From Agreia sp. Leaf283 (lineage in GTDB: Bacteria; Actinomycetota; Actinomycetes; Actinomycetales; Microbacteriaceae), in assembly GCF_001422485.1 (NCBI RefSeq), contig NZ_LMNF01000003.1:37442-101441 (forward strand): a stretch of 64,000 bases of DNA, written 5' to 3'. This document shows positions 16,754 through 25,527 of this stretch, one piece after another (the first letter of the stretch is position 1; every line of letters begins with the position of its first letter). A model generated the notes under the pieces. It was not told the DNA's origin and searched no databases. It saw only the letters and a list, made by a program, of their open reading frames with translations. The position numbers and the translations under genes are program-made.

Positions 16754-18716
16754 GTCGACCTCCAGCGTCGGTTCGAGGGCCCAGCGGATCGGCGAGTCTC
16801 CGGGCCAGGCGCGCGCAGACGAGGGGCGCATCCGTCATGCGGTCGATGTACTCGACGTCGTAGCCCGCCTCGGTGGCGGGCTTCGTGAGGCGGCGACCGG
16901 CATCCTGCACGACGAGCGTGGCGGTGTCGATCACGCGGCGCACCGTGCGTGCCACGTCGGCGTACTGGGGCTGACCCGCGCCGAACATCGACTGCAGGCC
17001 GTCGTCGGAGAGCACGACCACGTGCCGCCGGGTGGCCGATGCGCCCACCCCGCGCGAGCGTCGCGCGTCTGCGTACCGCGCCGCGTAGAGGTCGAGCGGG
17101 AACGTCGTTCCGTGCCCGAAGTAGAAGGTGAGGTCTCGCATCAACTCGGCCCTGTCTCGGGTGAACCGCGCGCCGCCGGCGACCTCGCCGGCCGCCGAGA
17201 ACGACGTCACGCGCGCCTGCCCGCCACCGCGGAGGGCGCTCAGGATCAGGATGGTGCCGGCCAGCACGCCCGGCGATTCGCGTCGAGGCGCGGTCATCGA
17301 GCCGGAGGAGTCGATGTAGATGTCGAGCTGCACGCTCTCGCGGGCGTCGGGAGGAGCATCCGGCAGAACGTCGCGGAGCCTCGTCGTGACGCCGGGAACG
17401 ACGGTCGTGCTGTGCGACAGAGACGCCGGCCAGTCGATCGACGAGATGTCGTCGTCGATGTTCCACTGCTCCAAGGCGCCCGGGATGGTCTCATCGAGCG
17501 AGCGGGGCCTGGCCGAGGGCTGGGTGAGGGGCCGCACGTATCGGCGGGCAGCAGTGAGGTACCAGGCCGCCACGACGTCGTCGGCGCTCGCCGCCGAATA
17601 GAGCTCGAGTGTGTCGGCCAGTCCGTAGCCCTGGCCGAGCCCATCGACGCCCGCGGCTCCGGTCGAGCCATCGTCGGCCTCCATGCCGGTGCCCGAGGCT
17701 CGCTCGGCCTGTCGCGCTTTCTCGACGGCCGGATGCTCCGGCACCTCGCGCAACCGCGGGTCGCCGAGCACCCGCTCGAGTTCGGCCGCCGTCGGAGCCG
17801 TCTCGTCGGCCTGACCCGCGCATCCGCCCGCCGCCTGCGCGCCGGCCGATGTCGACCGCCGACGGGGTTGCTCGTCGGCGATCAGGTAGGGGGCCATGAT
17901 CATGCCGAAGCGCAGCGCGCCGCTCACCGGGTCGTCTGCGAAAGTGCGCACGGTCTCGGCGAGGAGGGCGGCGTCGAGGGGCGGATTCGTGAGCACGAGC
18001 TCTGCCCAGACGGCCTCGGCGGCGATGCGGGCGTCGGCGGCCGCCGCTGCCTCGACGGCCTTCAGTCGCTGCTCCTCGGTCTTCGTCGCGGCCGGCACGG
18101 TCGGGGGCGGAGGCTCGCGGTGCACGACGGGCCGCGGTGGTGGTTCGGCCGGGCACAGGAATCCGGCAGGCCTGCTCCAGAGAATCTCGTAGGCACGCAG
18201 CACCACCCACCAGAGCTGGTCGCTCGGCGGCTCGGCAGACAGCACGCGCCACATGCGCACCATCTCGGGTTCGGGGGATGCGCCGCCGTCGCGCTGCCGC
18301 TGCATCGTCGCGACCCGGGTGTTGATCAGCATGTCCGACCACAGATTCGACATGCGGCGGGCCTTGCCGTCGGGATCGGGGATGCGGGCCCGGCCCGTGG
18401 CGGCGATGGCCCGGGCGATCTGCTGGGTGATCGTGAACGAGTCGATGCGCGTGCTCGGAGACAGCACGTGATGGCCGATCTCGTGCGCGAAGATCGATTC
18501 GTAGAAGCCGTCCACCCCGTGTCGGCGCGCCTCGACGGGATCGACGGAGACCTGCGGCGGAAACGAGAACCAGGCGAACGACGGCATCGTGGACCCGGGC
18601 TCGAGCAGGGGATCGTGCAGTCGCACGCCCCACAGCGCCTGCGCCGACTGCCAGGCCGCGCGCTGCTGCTCGTCGAGCGTGTGCTCGCGTGCGCGAGTGC
18701 CGAGAGGTGGCGTCAT
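16746..18716 (-). CDS. vWA-domain protein with N-terminal HExxH metallopeptidase-like region
   Basis: The 656-residue protein joins two modules. Residues 1-135 carry AHEIGHHVLSPS (H78, E79, H82, a zinc-peptidase helix) followed by SNLWSDMLINTR, where D128 may be the third ligand. A proline-rich, then alanine-rich linker leads to a C-terminal von Willebrand factor A domain (about 462-640) with a full MIDAS: DSSGS at 469-473, GHGTTFP near 537 and VVLSDDG near 570. Related metallopeptidase-vWA proteins pair with MoxR ATPases, as here. Whether it cleaves peptides is not known. Confidence 0.85.
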   Translation of the reverse strand: MTPPLGTRAREHTLDEQQRAAWQSAQALWGVRLHDPLLEPGSTMPSFAWFSFPPQVSVDPVEARRHGVDGFYESIFAHEIGHHVLSPSTRIDSFTITQQIARAIAATGRARIPDPDGKARRMSNLWSDMLINTRVATMQRQRDGGASPEPEMVRMWRVLSAEPPSDQLWWVVLRAYEILWSRPAGFLCPAEPPPRPVVHREPPPPTVPAATKTEEQRLKAVEAAAAADARIAAEAVWAELVLTNPPLDAALLAETVRTFADDPVSGALRFGMIMAPYLIADEQPRRRSTSAGAQAAGGCAGQADETAPTAAELERVLGDPRLREVPEHPAVEKARQAERASGTGMEADDGSTGAAGVDGLGQGYGLADTLELYSAASADDVVAAWYLTAARRYVRPLTQPSARPRSLDETIPGALEQWNIDDDISSIDWPASLSHSTTVVPGVTTRLRDVLPDAPPDARESVQLDIYIDSSGSMTAPRRESPGVLAGTILILSALRGGGQARVTSFSAAGEVAGGARFTRDRAELMRDLTFYFGHGTTFPLDLYAARYADARRSRGVGASATRRHVVVLSDDGLQSMFGAGQPQYADVARTVRRVIDTATLVVQDAGRRLTKPATEAGYDVEYIDRMTDAPLVCARLARRLADPLGPRTDAGGRRG

Positions 18717-19432
18717 CGCGCCTTCTCCAGCACGAGCCAGGCGAGGTACGAGGTGTCGAAGACGGCGAGTCGGGTCGGCCAGGCACCGGATGCCTCGGGC
18801 CGGCCAGCAGGGTCGGTTGCGGTCGTGGGCGCCTCATCGGGCGGCAGCCGGGAGAGGGTCGTGCCGAAGATGTCGGCGTCGAGCTGCCACCGCTCGCCGT
18901 CGGTGAGGGTGATGACGAATCGGCCCTCCCGATCGCCGTGCTCGCCGGTCATGGGCGGTGCCGTCCATGCGCCGCCCAGCCCGCGGAATCCGCCGACGCG
19001 GGCGATCACCACGTCGCCGTCGCCCCGGGCCGGCCAGCCGAACGGGCTCTCGGCCTGGGCGCTCGCGAAGTCGTCGAGTTCGGAGGGCTGCAGGCCCACG
19101 GCACTCACCAGCGCCTGCCGCGGCACCGAGCCGGAGCCGAGCGCCTCGCCGAGCCGGGTGAGAGCATCCTGCCTCAGATCGAGTATGCCCGAGCGCCACG
19201 CCGCGAGGGCTGCGAGCGTGAGAACGGTGTGCGGAAGCGGCCCGTCGGTGCCGCCCGCGATGTCGTCGGCTGCGAGGGCCTGTGAGAGAAAGTGCCGGTA
19301 GAGGGTCGAGTCTCCGCCCCAGGACTCCACGTTGCGCACCGACTGGTCGACATCGAAGCCGGGAACGACGGGCGCGACCGTCGTCTGCGGCAGCAGGCCC
19401 TCGTCGACGGCCTGCCCGGGCCGCCTGATCAT
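18713..19432 (-). CDS. Unknown protein of the MoxR-vWA operon
   Basis: The 239-residue product starts MIRRPGQAVDEGLLPQTTV and shows no recognised domain. It has a helical middle (TLAALAAWRSGILDLRQDALTRL), a beta-rich stretch (VVIARVGGFRGLGGAWTAPP, GRFVITLTDGERWQLDADIF) and an ending AVFDTSYLAWLVLEKAR. Both ends overlap neighbours by ATGA (MoxR upstream, vWA downstream), so it is translated in step with them and is probably the third component of the complex. Confidence 0.78.
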   Translation of the reverse strand: MIRRPGQAVDEGLLPQTTVAPVVPGFDVDQSVRNVESWGGDSTLYRHFLSQALAADDIAGGTDGPLPHTVLTLAALAAWRSGILDLRQDALTRLGEALGSGSVPRQALVSAVGLQPSELDDFASAQAESPFGWPARGDGDVVIARVGGFRGLGGAWTAPPMTGEHGDREGRFVITLTDGERWQLDADIFGTTLSRLPPDEAPTTATDPAGRPEASGAWPTRLAVFDTSYLAWLVLEKAR

Positions 19433-21003
19433 CGGGGGCGACCCTCGAGCCACTGCAGGTAGTTGGTGTAGCGCTGGTGCAGGTACTTCAAGGCCACGAG
19501 GTCGTCGAAATGCCGCCCGTAGAGCTTCTTCTGCTTCGAGATCGTCTGGATCTGAGACTCGATGGCCGTGAGGCGGCGCGATGACTCGACCTGGCTGACG
19601 CCGTCGAGGCCTGCCGCGAACTCCGCGAGCAGATCGCCGACAGGATCGCTCTTCGCGAGTCCGAGTGACAGGAACTGGCGGCGCGACTGCTCGAACAGAT
19701 CGCCGAGCCAACTGATCGAGTCGGTCGCGAGCTCCCTGTCGGCTCCGGTCTCGAACCGGGGGTGCAGCTCGTTCGGAAGGAGTTTGCCCCGCAACGAGAA
19801 CGGCAGCACGGCGGCGACGTCGTCGAGCCCGACCACGTCGACGCCCCGGAAGTAGGCCATGGCCTTCGCGTAGGTGATGAGCGACTGCAGCGCCCGCGCC
19901 GAGATGCTGTTCACGGTCTGCGCCCCGAGGTCGACCTGCAGATCGGCGCCCGTGTTGCTGTCGATGACCTCTCCGACCTGGCCTCCCGAGGTCATGACCG
20001 TGTCTTTCGTGCGGTATTCGAAGCGACGGCCGCCGTGCTGCACGAACTCGAACTGGCTCGCGAAGAACTCGAGCTGCCGACGCACGTCGCGGGGAACAGG
20101 CACTGCCCGGATGGCCGCCGCAAGAGCGGCCTGCTCGGTGGGGGTGAACACCAGCTCGGCGGGAACGTGGTCTTCGGGCTTCTCTCCTGCCTCGACCCGG
20201 GTGATCAGCTCGTCGAAGAACCTGCTGTTGAATCCCTGCGCGGCGACCGTCACGTCGACCCTGTCTTTGAGAGCCTGGATGACCGGGAACGTTCCGCCGC
20301 CCGAATCGTCGTTGGCGGTGAAGAACCAGCTCTCGACCCCGGACTCGGGAGCCGTGCGAAGCATCTGGTCGTAGCTCTCGACGTAGCCCTCGGCCACCAT
20401 CGTGAGCAGCGCGGACTGGGTCTTTGTGGGAATGCGGTTGTACTCGTCGATGATCTTGACGGGCTTCGTGAGCCAGCCGCGCCAGGCGATGGTGATCTCG
20501 GGAAGGCTGGCGGCGTTCACGAGGTCGCGAGGCAGAGGCATGCCGACGAGGTCTCCCACGGTGAGCTGCGGCTGACCCTGCTGCACACTTCGACGCACCT
20601 CGGCGGGTTCGGTGCCGGCGATCACGGCCATCAGCACGGCGAGGGTGGTCTTGCCACGACCCGGGCCACCGACGAGCAGGCACTTTCCGCCGACCGCCGT
20701 GGTGAGCAGGGGCAGCAGCACGTTCGACGAATAGGACTGGTCGGTGGGCAGGTGCAGCTCTGCACCGGCGTCGCCGAGGGCAAAACTCACCGGGGCGTCG
20801 AGGGAGAATTCGATGTCGTAGAAGGGCGAGATGACGGCGCGGTTGACGAGCCAGAAATAGATCCGGCGCAGCTTCTCGTCGAGGGCGACCTGGTCGACGC
20901 GGTCGGGTTGGCGAAACAGGTCTTCGGCCGTCAGGCCGGGGTGGGATGCGCCGGTGCCGGTTCGCGTGGGGGATTCCGAGATCTTGTTCCAGCGATTGGG
21001 CAT
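19429..21003 (-). CDS. MoxR-type AAA+ ATPase
   Basis: The 524-residue protein has Walker A GGPGRGKTT at 112-120, Walker B VKIIDEYNRI at 182-191, sensor-1 region FFTANDDSGGGTFP near 227-240, and a long C-terminal part (about 300-524) beyond the usual MoxR lid. MoxR ATPases work as chaperones with vWA partners to remodel or load cofactors into target complexes (CbbQ-CbbO, NorQ-NorD, BchI-BchD are known pairs). Here the vWA partner lies two genes downstream in the same overlapping operon. No target enzyme is obvious beside the PaaK-like protein. Confidence 0.9.
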   Translation of the reverse strand: MPNRWNKISESPTRTGTGASHPGLTAEDLFRQPDRVDQVALDEKLRRIYFWLVNRAVISPFYDIEFSLDAPVSFALGDAGAELHLPTDQSYSSNVLLPLLTTAVGGKCLLVGGPGRGKTTLAVLMAVIAGTEPAEVRRSVQQGQPQLTVGDLVGMPLPRDLVNAASLPEITIAWRGWLTKPVKIIDEYNRIPTKTQSALLTMVAEGYVESYDQMLRTAPESGVESWFFTANDDSGGGTFPVIQALKDRVDVTVAAQGFNSRFFDELITRVEAGEKPEDHVPAELVFTPTEQAALAAAIRAVPVPRDVRRQLEFFASQFEFVQHGGRRFEYRTKDTVMTSGGQVGEVIDSNTGADLQVDLGAQTVNSISARALQSLITYAKAMAYFRGVDVVGLDDVAAVLPFSLRGKLLPNELHPRFETGADRELATDSISWLGDLFEQSRRQFLSLGLAKSDPVGDLLAEFAAGLDGVSQVESSRRLTAIESQIQTISKQKKLYGRHFDDLVALKYLHQRYTNYLQWLEGRPR

Positions 21004-21045
21004 GGCACCAGTCTAGGAAGCGGGGAGCCGTGCCGGGGAGTGCTG

Positions 21046-21408
21046 TTACGCGGCGCGGACAGGACCGACGAGTGTCGTAGTGCGGGGAGCGGCGTCGGTG
21101 ACAGCCTTGGCCAGCTCTGCGGGCACATCGACGGTGTTGATCGGGGCGAGCGGCGTGCGCGAGACCGGGGTCTCTGCGGCGCGGAAGACGCCGTGGCTGG
21201 TGAGCGTCGACACGATGTCGCGGGCCACCGAGGCGGCGAGAACGGTGTGGAAGATATCGTCGGTGTCGACCTCGGTGCGCCGAGTGATCGCGAACGATCC
21301 ATAGGGGCCGAAGTTCTCCATGAGGGTCTGGTTCACCAGCTCGGAAAGACGCTGCTGGTTGGCCTCGTCTTGTTGTTCTGCCTTCGCGCGTCGTCGCCAT
21401 CCGAGCAT
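21046..21408 (-). CDS. Small unknown protein heading the MoxR-vWA operon
   Basis: The 120-residue product starts MLGWRRRAKAEQQDEANQQ, with a basic then helical N-terminus, and contains ENFGPYGSFAITRRTEVDTDDIFHT-like sequence and an extended C-terminal third. No known domain, signal peptide or membrane helix is seen. GGAAGG lies about eight bases before the ATG. It is 42 bases upstream of the MoxR gene on the same strand and probably begins the transcript. Confidence 0.72.
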   Translation of the reverse strand: MLGWRRRAKAEQQDEANQQRLSELVNQTLMENFGPYGSFAITRRTEVDTDDIFHTVLAASVARDIVSTLTSHGVFRAAETPVSRTPLAPINTVDVPAELAKAVTDAAPRTTTLVGPVRAA

Positions 21409-21441
21409 TTGTCACACCTTCCCACCACGGTCGTAAGAGCA

Positions 21442-21508
21442 GTCTGCGGCGTGGGCTCCGAATAGGGCCGCAGACACGCCGCGATCCCGCCTGATAGACG
21501 GGATCGCG
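21442..21508 (-). terminator. Two tandem hairpins between permease gene and MoxR operon
   Basis: Two perfect stems are present: GTCTGCGG/CCGCAGAC at 21442-21475 and CGCGATCCCG/CGGGATCGCG at 21480-21508. They follow the permease stop and precede the MoxR operon on the same strand, so they should separate the two transcripts. There is no T tract. Confidence 0.6.
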
Positions 21509-21540
21509 ACCTGTTCGGGACAGATTTCGGAAGGGGTTCG

Positions 21541-23112
21541 TTAACCCTTCGGGCGACCGGACGGGTCGAGGTCCTCCGACCGGATCTCCTCGGCCACGGC
21601 ACCCCCGTAGCCGTCGGTCTCGGGGTCGCCGTGCAGGCCGCCCGAGAGCGCGTACTCCTCCTCGGGAGAGAGCACGAGCTGCTTGCGCCCCCAGACGGCG
21701 AATCCGAGGAGGATCAGCGCGTAGACGATCACGATCGCGATGATGGCCGGCTGGAAGGTGACGTTGAGCAGGAAGCCCAAGAAGATGAGCGCGGAGATGA
21801 CGCCGGCGATCACGGCGCCGGGGATGCCCCACGGGCTCACGTAGGGCCGCTTGGCGTTCGGGAACTTCTTGCGCAGGATCACGAAGGAGATCATCTGCAG
21901 CAGGTACGCCACGACGGCACCCCAGACCGCGATGTTCAGGATGATCGCTCCCGCGACCGCTCCCGCTCCCTCCTCGTCGACCTTCGACAGGATGTCGAGA
22001 ACGATGAGGGCGATGAAGCCGATGACCGCGCCCACGGTGAGGGCGACCCAGGGCGTCTGGCGCTTGCCGGTGAGCGAGAAGAACTTCGGGTAGTACCCGG
22101 CGCGGGAGAGCGAGTACATGTTGCGTCCGTAGGCGAACATGATGCCCTGAAGCGAGGCGAGCAGGCCGATCAGTGCGAAGAGCGCGAGCGCCGCGGCTGC
22201 CTGGTCGCCCACGATCGCGCGGAATCCGTCGAGGAGGGGCTCGGCAGAGACGCCCATGTCCTCGGCGCCGATCACGCCGGTGTTGAGGAACAGGATGAGC
22301 AGGCCGGTCACGATCAGCGTTCCGCGGGCCCAGAAGCCGGCCTTGGGAATGTCGCGAACCGGGTTGTGGGCCTCTTCGGCTGCGAGCGGCAGCTCCTCGA
22401 TGCCGAGGAAGAACCACATGGCGAAGGGGAGAGCGAAGAGGATCGGGACGACGCCGTGGGGGAGGAACGCCGACTGGCCCGGGTCGGGCTCGATGTTGAA
22501 GAGGCTGTCCCAGCTGAACAGTCCGGAGAACGCCGCCATGGCCGAGAAGACGAGCAGGATCGCGATGGAGATGATCGACACGACGATCGCGAACTTGAAC
22601 GAGATCGCCGCCCCGGCGGCGTTGAGCGCGATGAACGCGACGTAGAGAACCAGCCACCAGATCCACATGGCGCCGGAGAGGTCGAAGCCGAGGAGTTCGG
22701 TCGTGATGCTGTTCGCATACTGCGCCGAGAAGAAGACGATCACACCGGTCGTGGCCACGTATTCGATGGTCTCGGCGAGGCCCGTCACGAGTCCACCCCA
22801 TGGTCCCATGGCCGAGCGGGCGAACGAGTACGCGCCTCCCGTATGCGGCATGGCCGCCGCCATCTCGCCGATCGAGAAGATCATTCCGTAGTACATGACG
22901 ATGAGCAGGGCGAAGGCGATGAGCATGCCCCCGAAGCCGGCGAAGTCGATTCCGAAGTTCCACCCCGAGAAGTCTCCCGAGATGACGGCCGCCACGGCGA
23001 GGCCCCAGAGCCCCCAGATGCCCGCCGATCTCTTGAGGGTGCGTTTCTCGAAGTAGCCGTCTACAGCCTTGCTGTAGGTGACGCCGGAACGGCGGGTCTT
23101 GCTGTCAGTCAC
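21541..23112 (-). CDS. Ethanolamine permease-like transporter (APC superfamily)
   Basis: The 523-residue protein has about twelve membrane helices and the motif AAVISGDFSGWNFGIDFAG near residue 40, which is characteristic of the ethanolamine (EAT) branch of APC transporters. GIEELPLAAEEAHNP and FAYGRNMYSLSRAGYYP are further APC signatures. The GTG start has GGAGG six bases upstream; upstream starts lack one. It is divergent from the glutamine-synthetase-like gene, and the operon fits import of ethanolamine or a similar amine. A general amine permease remains possible. Confidence 0.85.
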   Translation of the reverse strand: MTDSKTRRSGVTYSKAVDGYFEKRTLKRSAGIWGLWGLAVAAVISGDFSGWNFGIDFAGFGGMLIAFALLIVMYYGMIFSIGEMAAAMPHTGGAYSFARSAMGPWGGLVTGLAETIEYVATTGVIVFFSAQYANSITTELLGFDLSGAMWIWWLVLYVAFIALNAAGAAISFKFAIVVSIISIAILLVFSAMAAFSGLFSWDSLFNIEPDPGQSAFLPHGVVPILFALPFAMWFFLGIEELPLAAEEAHNPVRDIPKAGFWARGTLIVTGLLILFLNTGVIGAEDMGVSAEPLLDGFRAIVGDQAAAALALFALIGLLASLQGIMFAYGRNMYSLSRAGYYPKFFSLTGKRQTPWVALTVGAVIGFIALIVLDILSKVDEEGAGAVAGAIILNIAVWGAVVAYLLQMISFVILRKKFPNAKRPYVSPWGIPGAVIAGVISALIFLGFLLNVTFQPAIIAIVIVYALILLGFAVWGRKQLVLSPEEEYALSGGLHGDPETDGYGGAVAEEIRSEDLDPSGRPKG

Positions 23113-23236
23113 GTGGATCCTCCGGTAGCTCGTTGTCTCGGCAGTGCACAGCGGAACGCCATCGGCTCCCTCGCACGAATTGTCCACACACTAGCGTTCT
23201 ATTGGTTGGTTGGCACCACCTTTGTGTGTAAATTGC

Positions 23237-23249
23237 GTGTTACGAACAC
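23237..23249. promoter_or_regulatory. Candidate operator between permease and glnA-like genes
   Basis: GTGTTACGAACAC is a perfect inverted repeat of 5-bp arms with a 3-bp centre, midway between the two divergent genes. It is a plausible site for the GntR/FadR regulator at the end of the cluster, although this is inferred from position. Confidence 0.4.
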
Positions 23250-23357
23250 TGCGAACAACTCCCCGTAAGCCGACGATGTCGTGTGGTGTAATGGTCGGGT
23301 CGACGGGTTCTGCAGCGCGGGAATCGCCCGTGGCGACCATCGATGAAGGAGCACACC

Positions 23358-24725
23358 GTGGCATCCACCGCAGGAAATCTGACGCTCGACGCACTCACGG
23401 CCCAGGTCTCGGCCGGCGAGGTCGACACCGTGATCGTGGCCTTCACCGACATGCAGGGCAGGCTCGTGGGCAAACGGCTCTCGGCCCGACTCTTCGTCGA
23501 GGACGCGGCGTCGCACGGAGCCGAGTGCTGCAACTACCTGCTCGCGGTCGACGTGGAGATGAACACCGTCGACGGCTACGACATGTCGAGCTGGGAGCAC
23601 GGCTACGGCGACATGGCGATGATGCCCGACATGTCGACCCTGCGAACGATTCCCTGGCTGCCGGGCACGGCGATGGTCACCGCCGACCTGCAGTGGCTCG
23701 ACGGCGAGCCGGTCGAGCCGTCGCCGCGGCAGATCCTGGCCGCCCAGATGAAGCGCCTGAAAGATCGAGGCCTCGAGGCCTTTGTCGCCACCGAGCTCGA
23801 GTTCATCGTCTTCGACGACAGCTACCGCTCCGCCTGGTCGAAGGGGTACCGCGACCTCACCCCGGCGAGCGACTACAACATCGACTACGCCCTGCTGGCC
23901 TCCACGCGCATGGAGCCACTGCTGCGCGACATCCGGGTGTCGATGGATGGCGCGGGCATGTACTGCGAGGGCGTCAAGGGCGAGTGCAACTTCGGGCAGC
24001 AGGAGATCGGCTTCCGTTACGACGACGCCATGGTCACCTGCGACAACCACTCGATCTACAAGAACGGCGCCAAGGAGATCGCTGATCGCCATGGCAAGTC
24101 GCTCACGTTCATGGCCAAGTTCAACGAGCGCGAGGGCAACTCGTGCCACGTGCACATCAGCCTGCGCAGCACCGAGGGCGAGGCCGTCTTCGCCGACAAG
24201 GATGCCGAGAACGGCATGTCCGACATGTTCCGGCACTTCATGGCCGGGCAGCTCAAGACGCTGCGCGAGCTGACGCTGTTCTTCGCGCCCAACATCAATT
24301 CGTACAAGCGCTACGTCGACGGCTCGTTCGCCCCGACAGCGGTGGCCTGGGGGCTCGACAACCGCACCTGCGCCCTGCGCGTGGTGGGCAAGGGCCTCGG
24401 CATGCGCGTCGAGAACCGCGTTCCCGGGGGCGACGTGAACCAGTACCTCGCGACCGCCGCCCTCATCGCCGGCGGACTCTACGGAATCGAGAACGAGCTC
24501 GAGCTCGAAGATGCGACCGTGGGCAACGCCTACACCTCCGGTGCGCCGCGCGTGCCCACGAACCTGCGCGACGCCGCCGAGCTCTTCGCCTCGAGCGAGA
24601 TCGCCCGGGCCGCGTTCGGTGACGAGGTCGTCGACCACTATGTGAACAACGCGCGCATCGAGCTGAAGGCATTCGACAGCGCCGTCACCGACTGGGAGAG
24701 GATCCGCGGCTTTGAGCGCCTCTGA
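23358..24725 (+). CDS. Glutamine synthetase-like gamma-glutamyl-amine ligase (GlnA4/PuuA type)
   Basis: The 455-residue ligase has the GS beta-grasp start (VDTVIVAFTDMQGRLVGKRL), the catalytic-domain motif FVATELEFIVFDDSYRSAW, EGNSCHVHISL and the arginine-rich RVVGKGLGMRVENRVPGGDVNQYLA. Family members outside true GlnA attach glutamate to amines: GlnA4 of Streptomyces to ethanolamine, PuuA to putrescine. The ATG fifteen bases upstream is disfavoured because GAAGGAG lies six bases before the GTG. The neighbouring permease and the SDR/ALDH pair favour ethanolamine. Confidence 0.87.
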   Translation: MASTAGNLTLDALTAQVSAGEVDTVIVAFTDMQGRLVGKRLSARLFVEDAASHGAECCNYLLAVDVEMNTVDGYDMSSWEHGYGDMAMMPDMSTLRTIPWLPGTAMVTADLQWLDGEPVEPSPRQILAAQMKRLKDRGLEAFVATELEFIVFDDSYRSAWSKGYRDLTPASDYNIDYALLASTRMEPLLRDIRVSMDGAGMYCEGVKGECNFGQQEIGFRYDDAMVTCDNHSIYKNGAKEIADRHGKSLTFMAKFNEREGNSCHVHISLRSTEGEAVFADKDAENGMSDMFRHFMAGQLKTLRELTLFFAPNINSYKRYVDGSFAPTAVAWGLDNRTCALRVVGKGLGMRVENRVPGGDVNQYLATAALIAGGLYGIENELELEDATVGNAYTSGAPRVPTNLRDAAELFASSEIARAAFGDEVVDHYVNNARIELKAFDSAVTDWERIRGFERL

Positions 24726-25527
24726 CCGCCTGCCCGTCATCGGCCTCACGACCTATCTCGAACGCGCGAAGACCGGAGTGTGGGACGTTCCCGCCTCGTT
24801 CCTTCCGAAGGTCTACTTCGATGCCGTGGAGAAGGCCGGCGGCATCGCCGTGCTGCTGCCGCCCCAGGCTGTCAGCGAACCGATCGCCGACCGCCTGCTC
24901 GACTCGCTCGACGGGCTGATCCTCACCGGCGGCAAAGACATCGATCCGTCGCGCTACGGCCAGGAGGCCCACGCCGAGACCGACGAGCCGCGACGCGACC
25001 GCGACGCGTGGGAGGACACCCTGCTGCGCCGTGCGATCGATCGAGAGATTCCGTTCCTCGGCATCTGCCGGGGAGCGCAGATGCTGAACGTCGCGCGCGG
25101 CGGAACCCTGCACCAGCACCTCCCCGATGTCGTCGGAGATCGTCGCTACCAGGCGGGCGAGGGCATCTTCAACCACGTCGAGGTCGGCGTCGAACAGGGC
25201 TCGCGCCTTGCCACGCTGCTCTTCCCGTTCCCTGAGCTTGTCGAAGGGAATGCATCGGATACTTCCCTTCGACAAGCTCAGGGAACGGCTCTAATCGACG
25301 TTCCCGTCTACCACCACCAGGCCATCGACGCGCTCGGCGACGGGCTCGTCGTCACCGCCCGAACTCCCGACGGAACGATCGAGGCCGTCGAGCTCGAGTC
25401 CGTACCGTTCGGCGTCGCCGTGCAGTGGCATCCCGAGGAGTCGCCCGACGACATCCGGCTGTTCGCCGGTCTCGTCGACGCGGCCCGACACTACCGAGAA
25501 CAGAGACGGGAACACCCGACCACATGA
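24712..25527 (+). CDS. Gamma-glutamyl-amine hydrolase, class-I glutamine amidotransferase-like (PuuD type)
   Basis: The 271-residue peptidase C26-family protein has catalytic C119 in FLGICRGAQMLNV and H240/E242 in VQWHPEE. It should release glutamate from the oxidised gamma-glutamyl compound. The start TTG overlaps the upstream stop by 14 bases. Oddly, residues 172-192 are encoded by a perfect copy of the dispersed palindromic repeat, inserted in frame between SRLATLL and DVPVYHHQ, where family members have only a few residues. All catalytic residues remain, so the gene is probably still functional. Confidence 0.88.
   Translation: MSASDRLPVIGLTTYLERAKTGVWDVPASFLPKVYFDAVEKAGGIAVLLPPQAVSEPIADRLLDSLDGLILTGGKDIDPSRYGQEAHAETDEPRRDRDAWEDTLLRRAIDREIPFLGICRGAQMLNVARGGTLHQHLPDVVGDRRYQAGEGIFNHVEVGVEQGSRLATLLFPFPELVEGNASDTSLRQAQGTALIDVPVYHHQAIDALGDGLVVTARTPDGTIEAVELESVPFGVAVQWHPEESPDDIRLFAGLVDAARHYREQRREHPTT
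25226..25287. repeat. Palindromic repeat inside the PuuD-like coding sequence
   Basis: Perfect 25-bp arms (beginning CGTTCCCTGAGCTTGTCGAA) flank a 12-base loop. The whole element lies in the reading frame of the hydrolase and adds about 21 codons without a stop. Confidence 0.95.

Noticed and set aside
16082..16831. Longer ATG start for the 223-residue operon protein
   Set aside because: It would overlap the vWA gene by 86 bases; the GTG at 16753 has GGAGG at ideal spacing.
16191..19301. Rightward open frame of over 1000 codons opposite the vWA operon
   Set aside because: It mirrors the antisense of recognised vWA and neighbouring genes and has no domain of its own.
18713..22963. One leftward open frame of about 1400 codons
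   Set aside because: Only the last 240 codons are a real gene (starting at 19432); the rest runs out of frame through MoxR and the permease.
24712..25527. Pseudogene call for the repeat-containing hydrolase
   Set aside because: The insertion keeps the frame and all catalytic residues, and the downstream gene overlaps its stop as in an intact operon.
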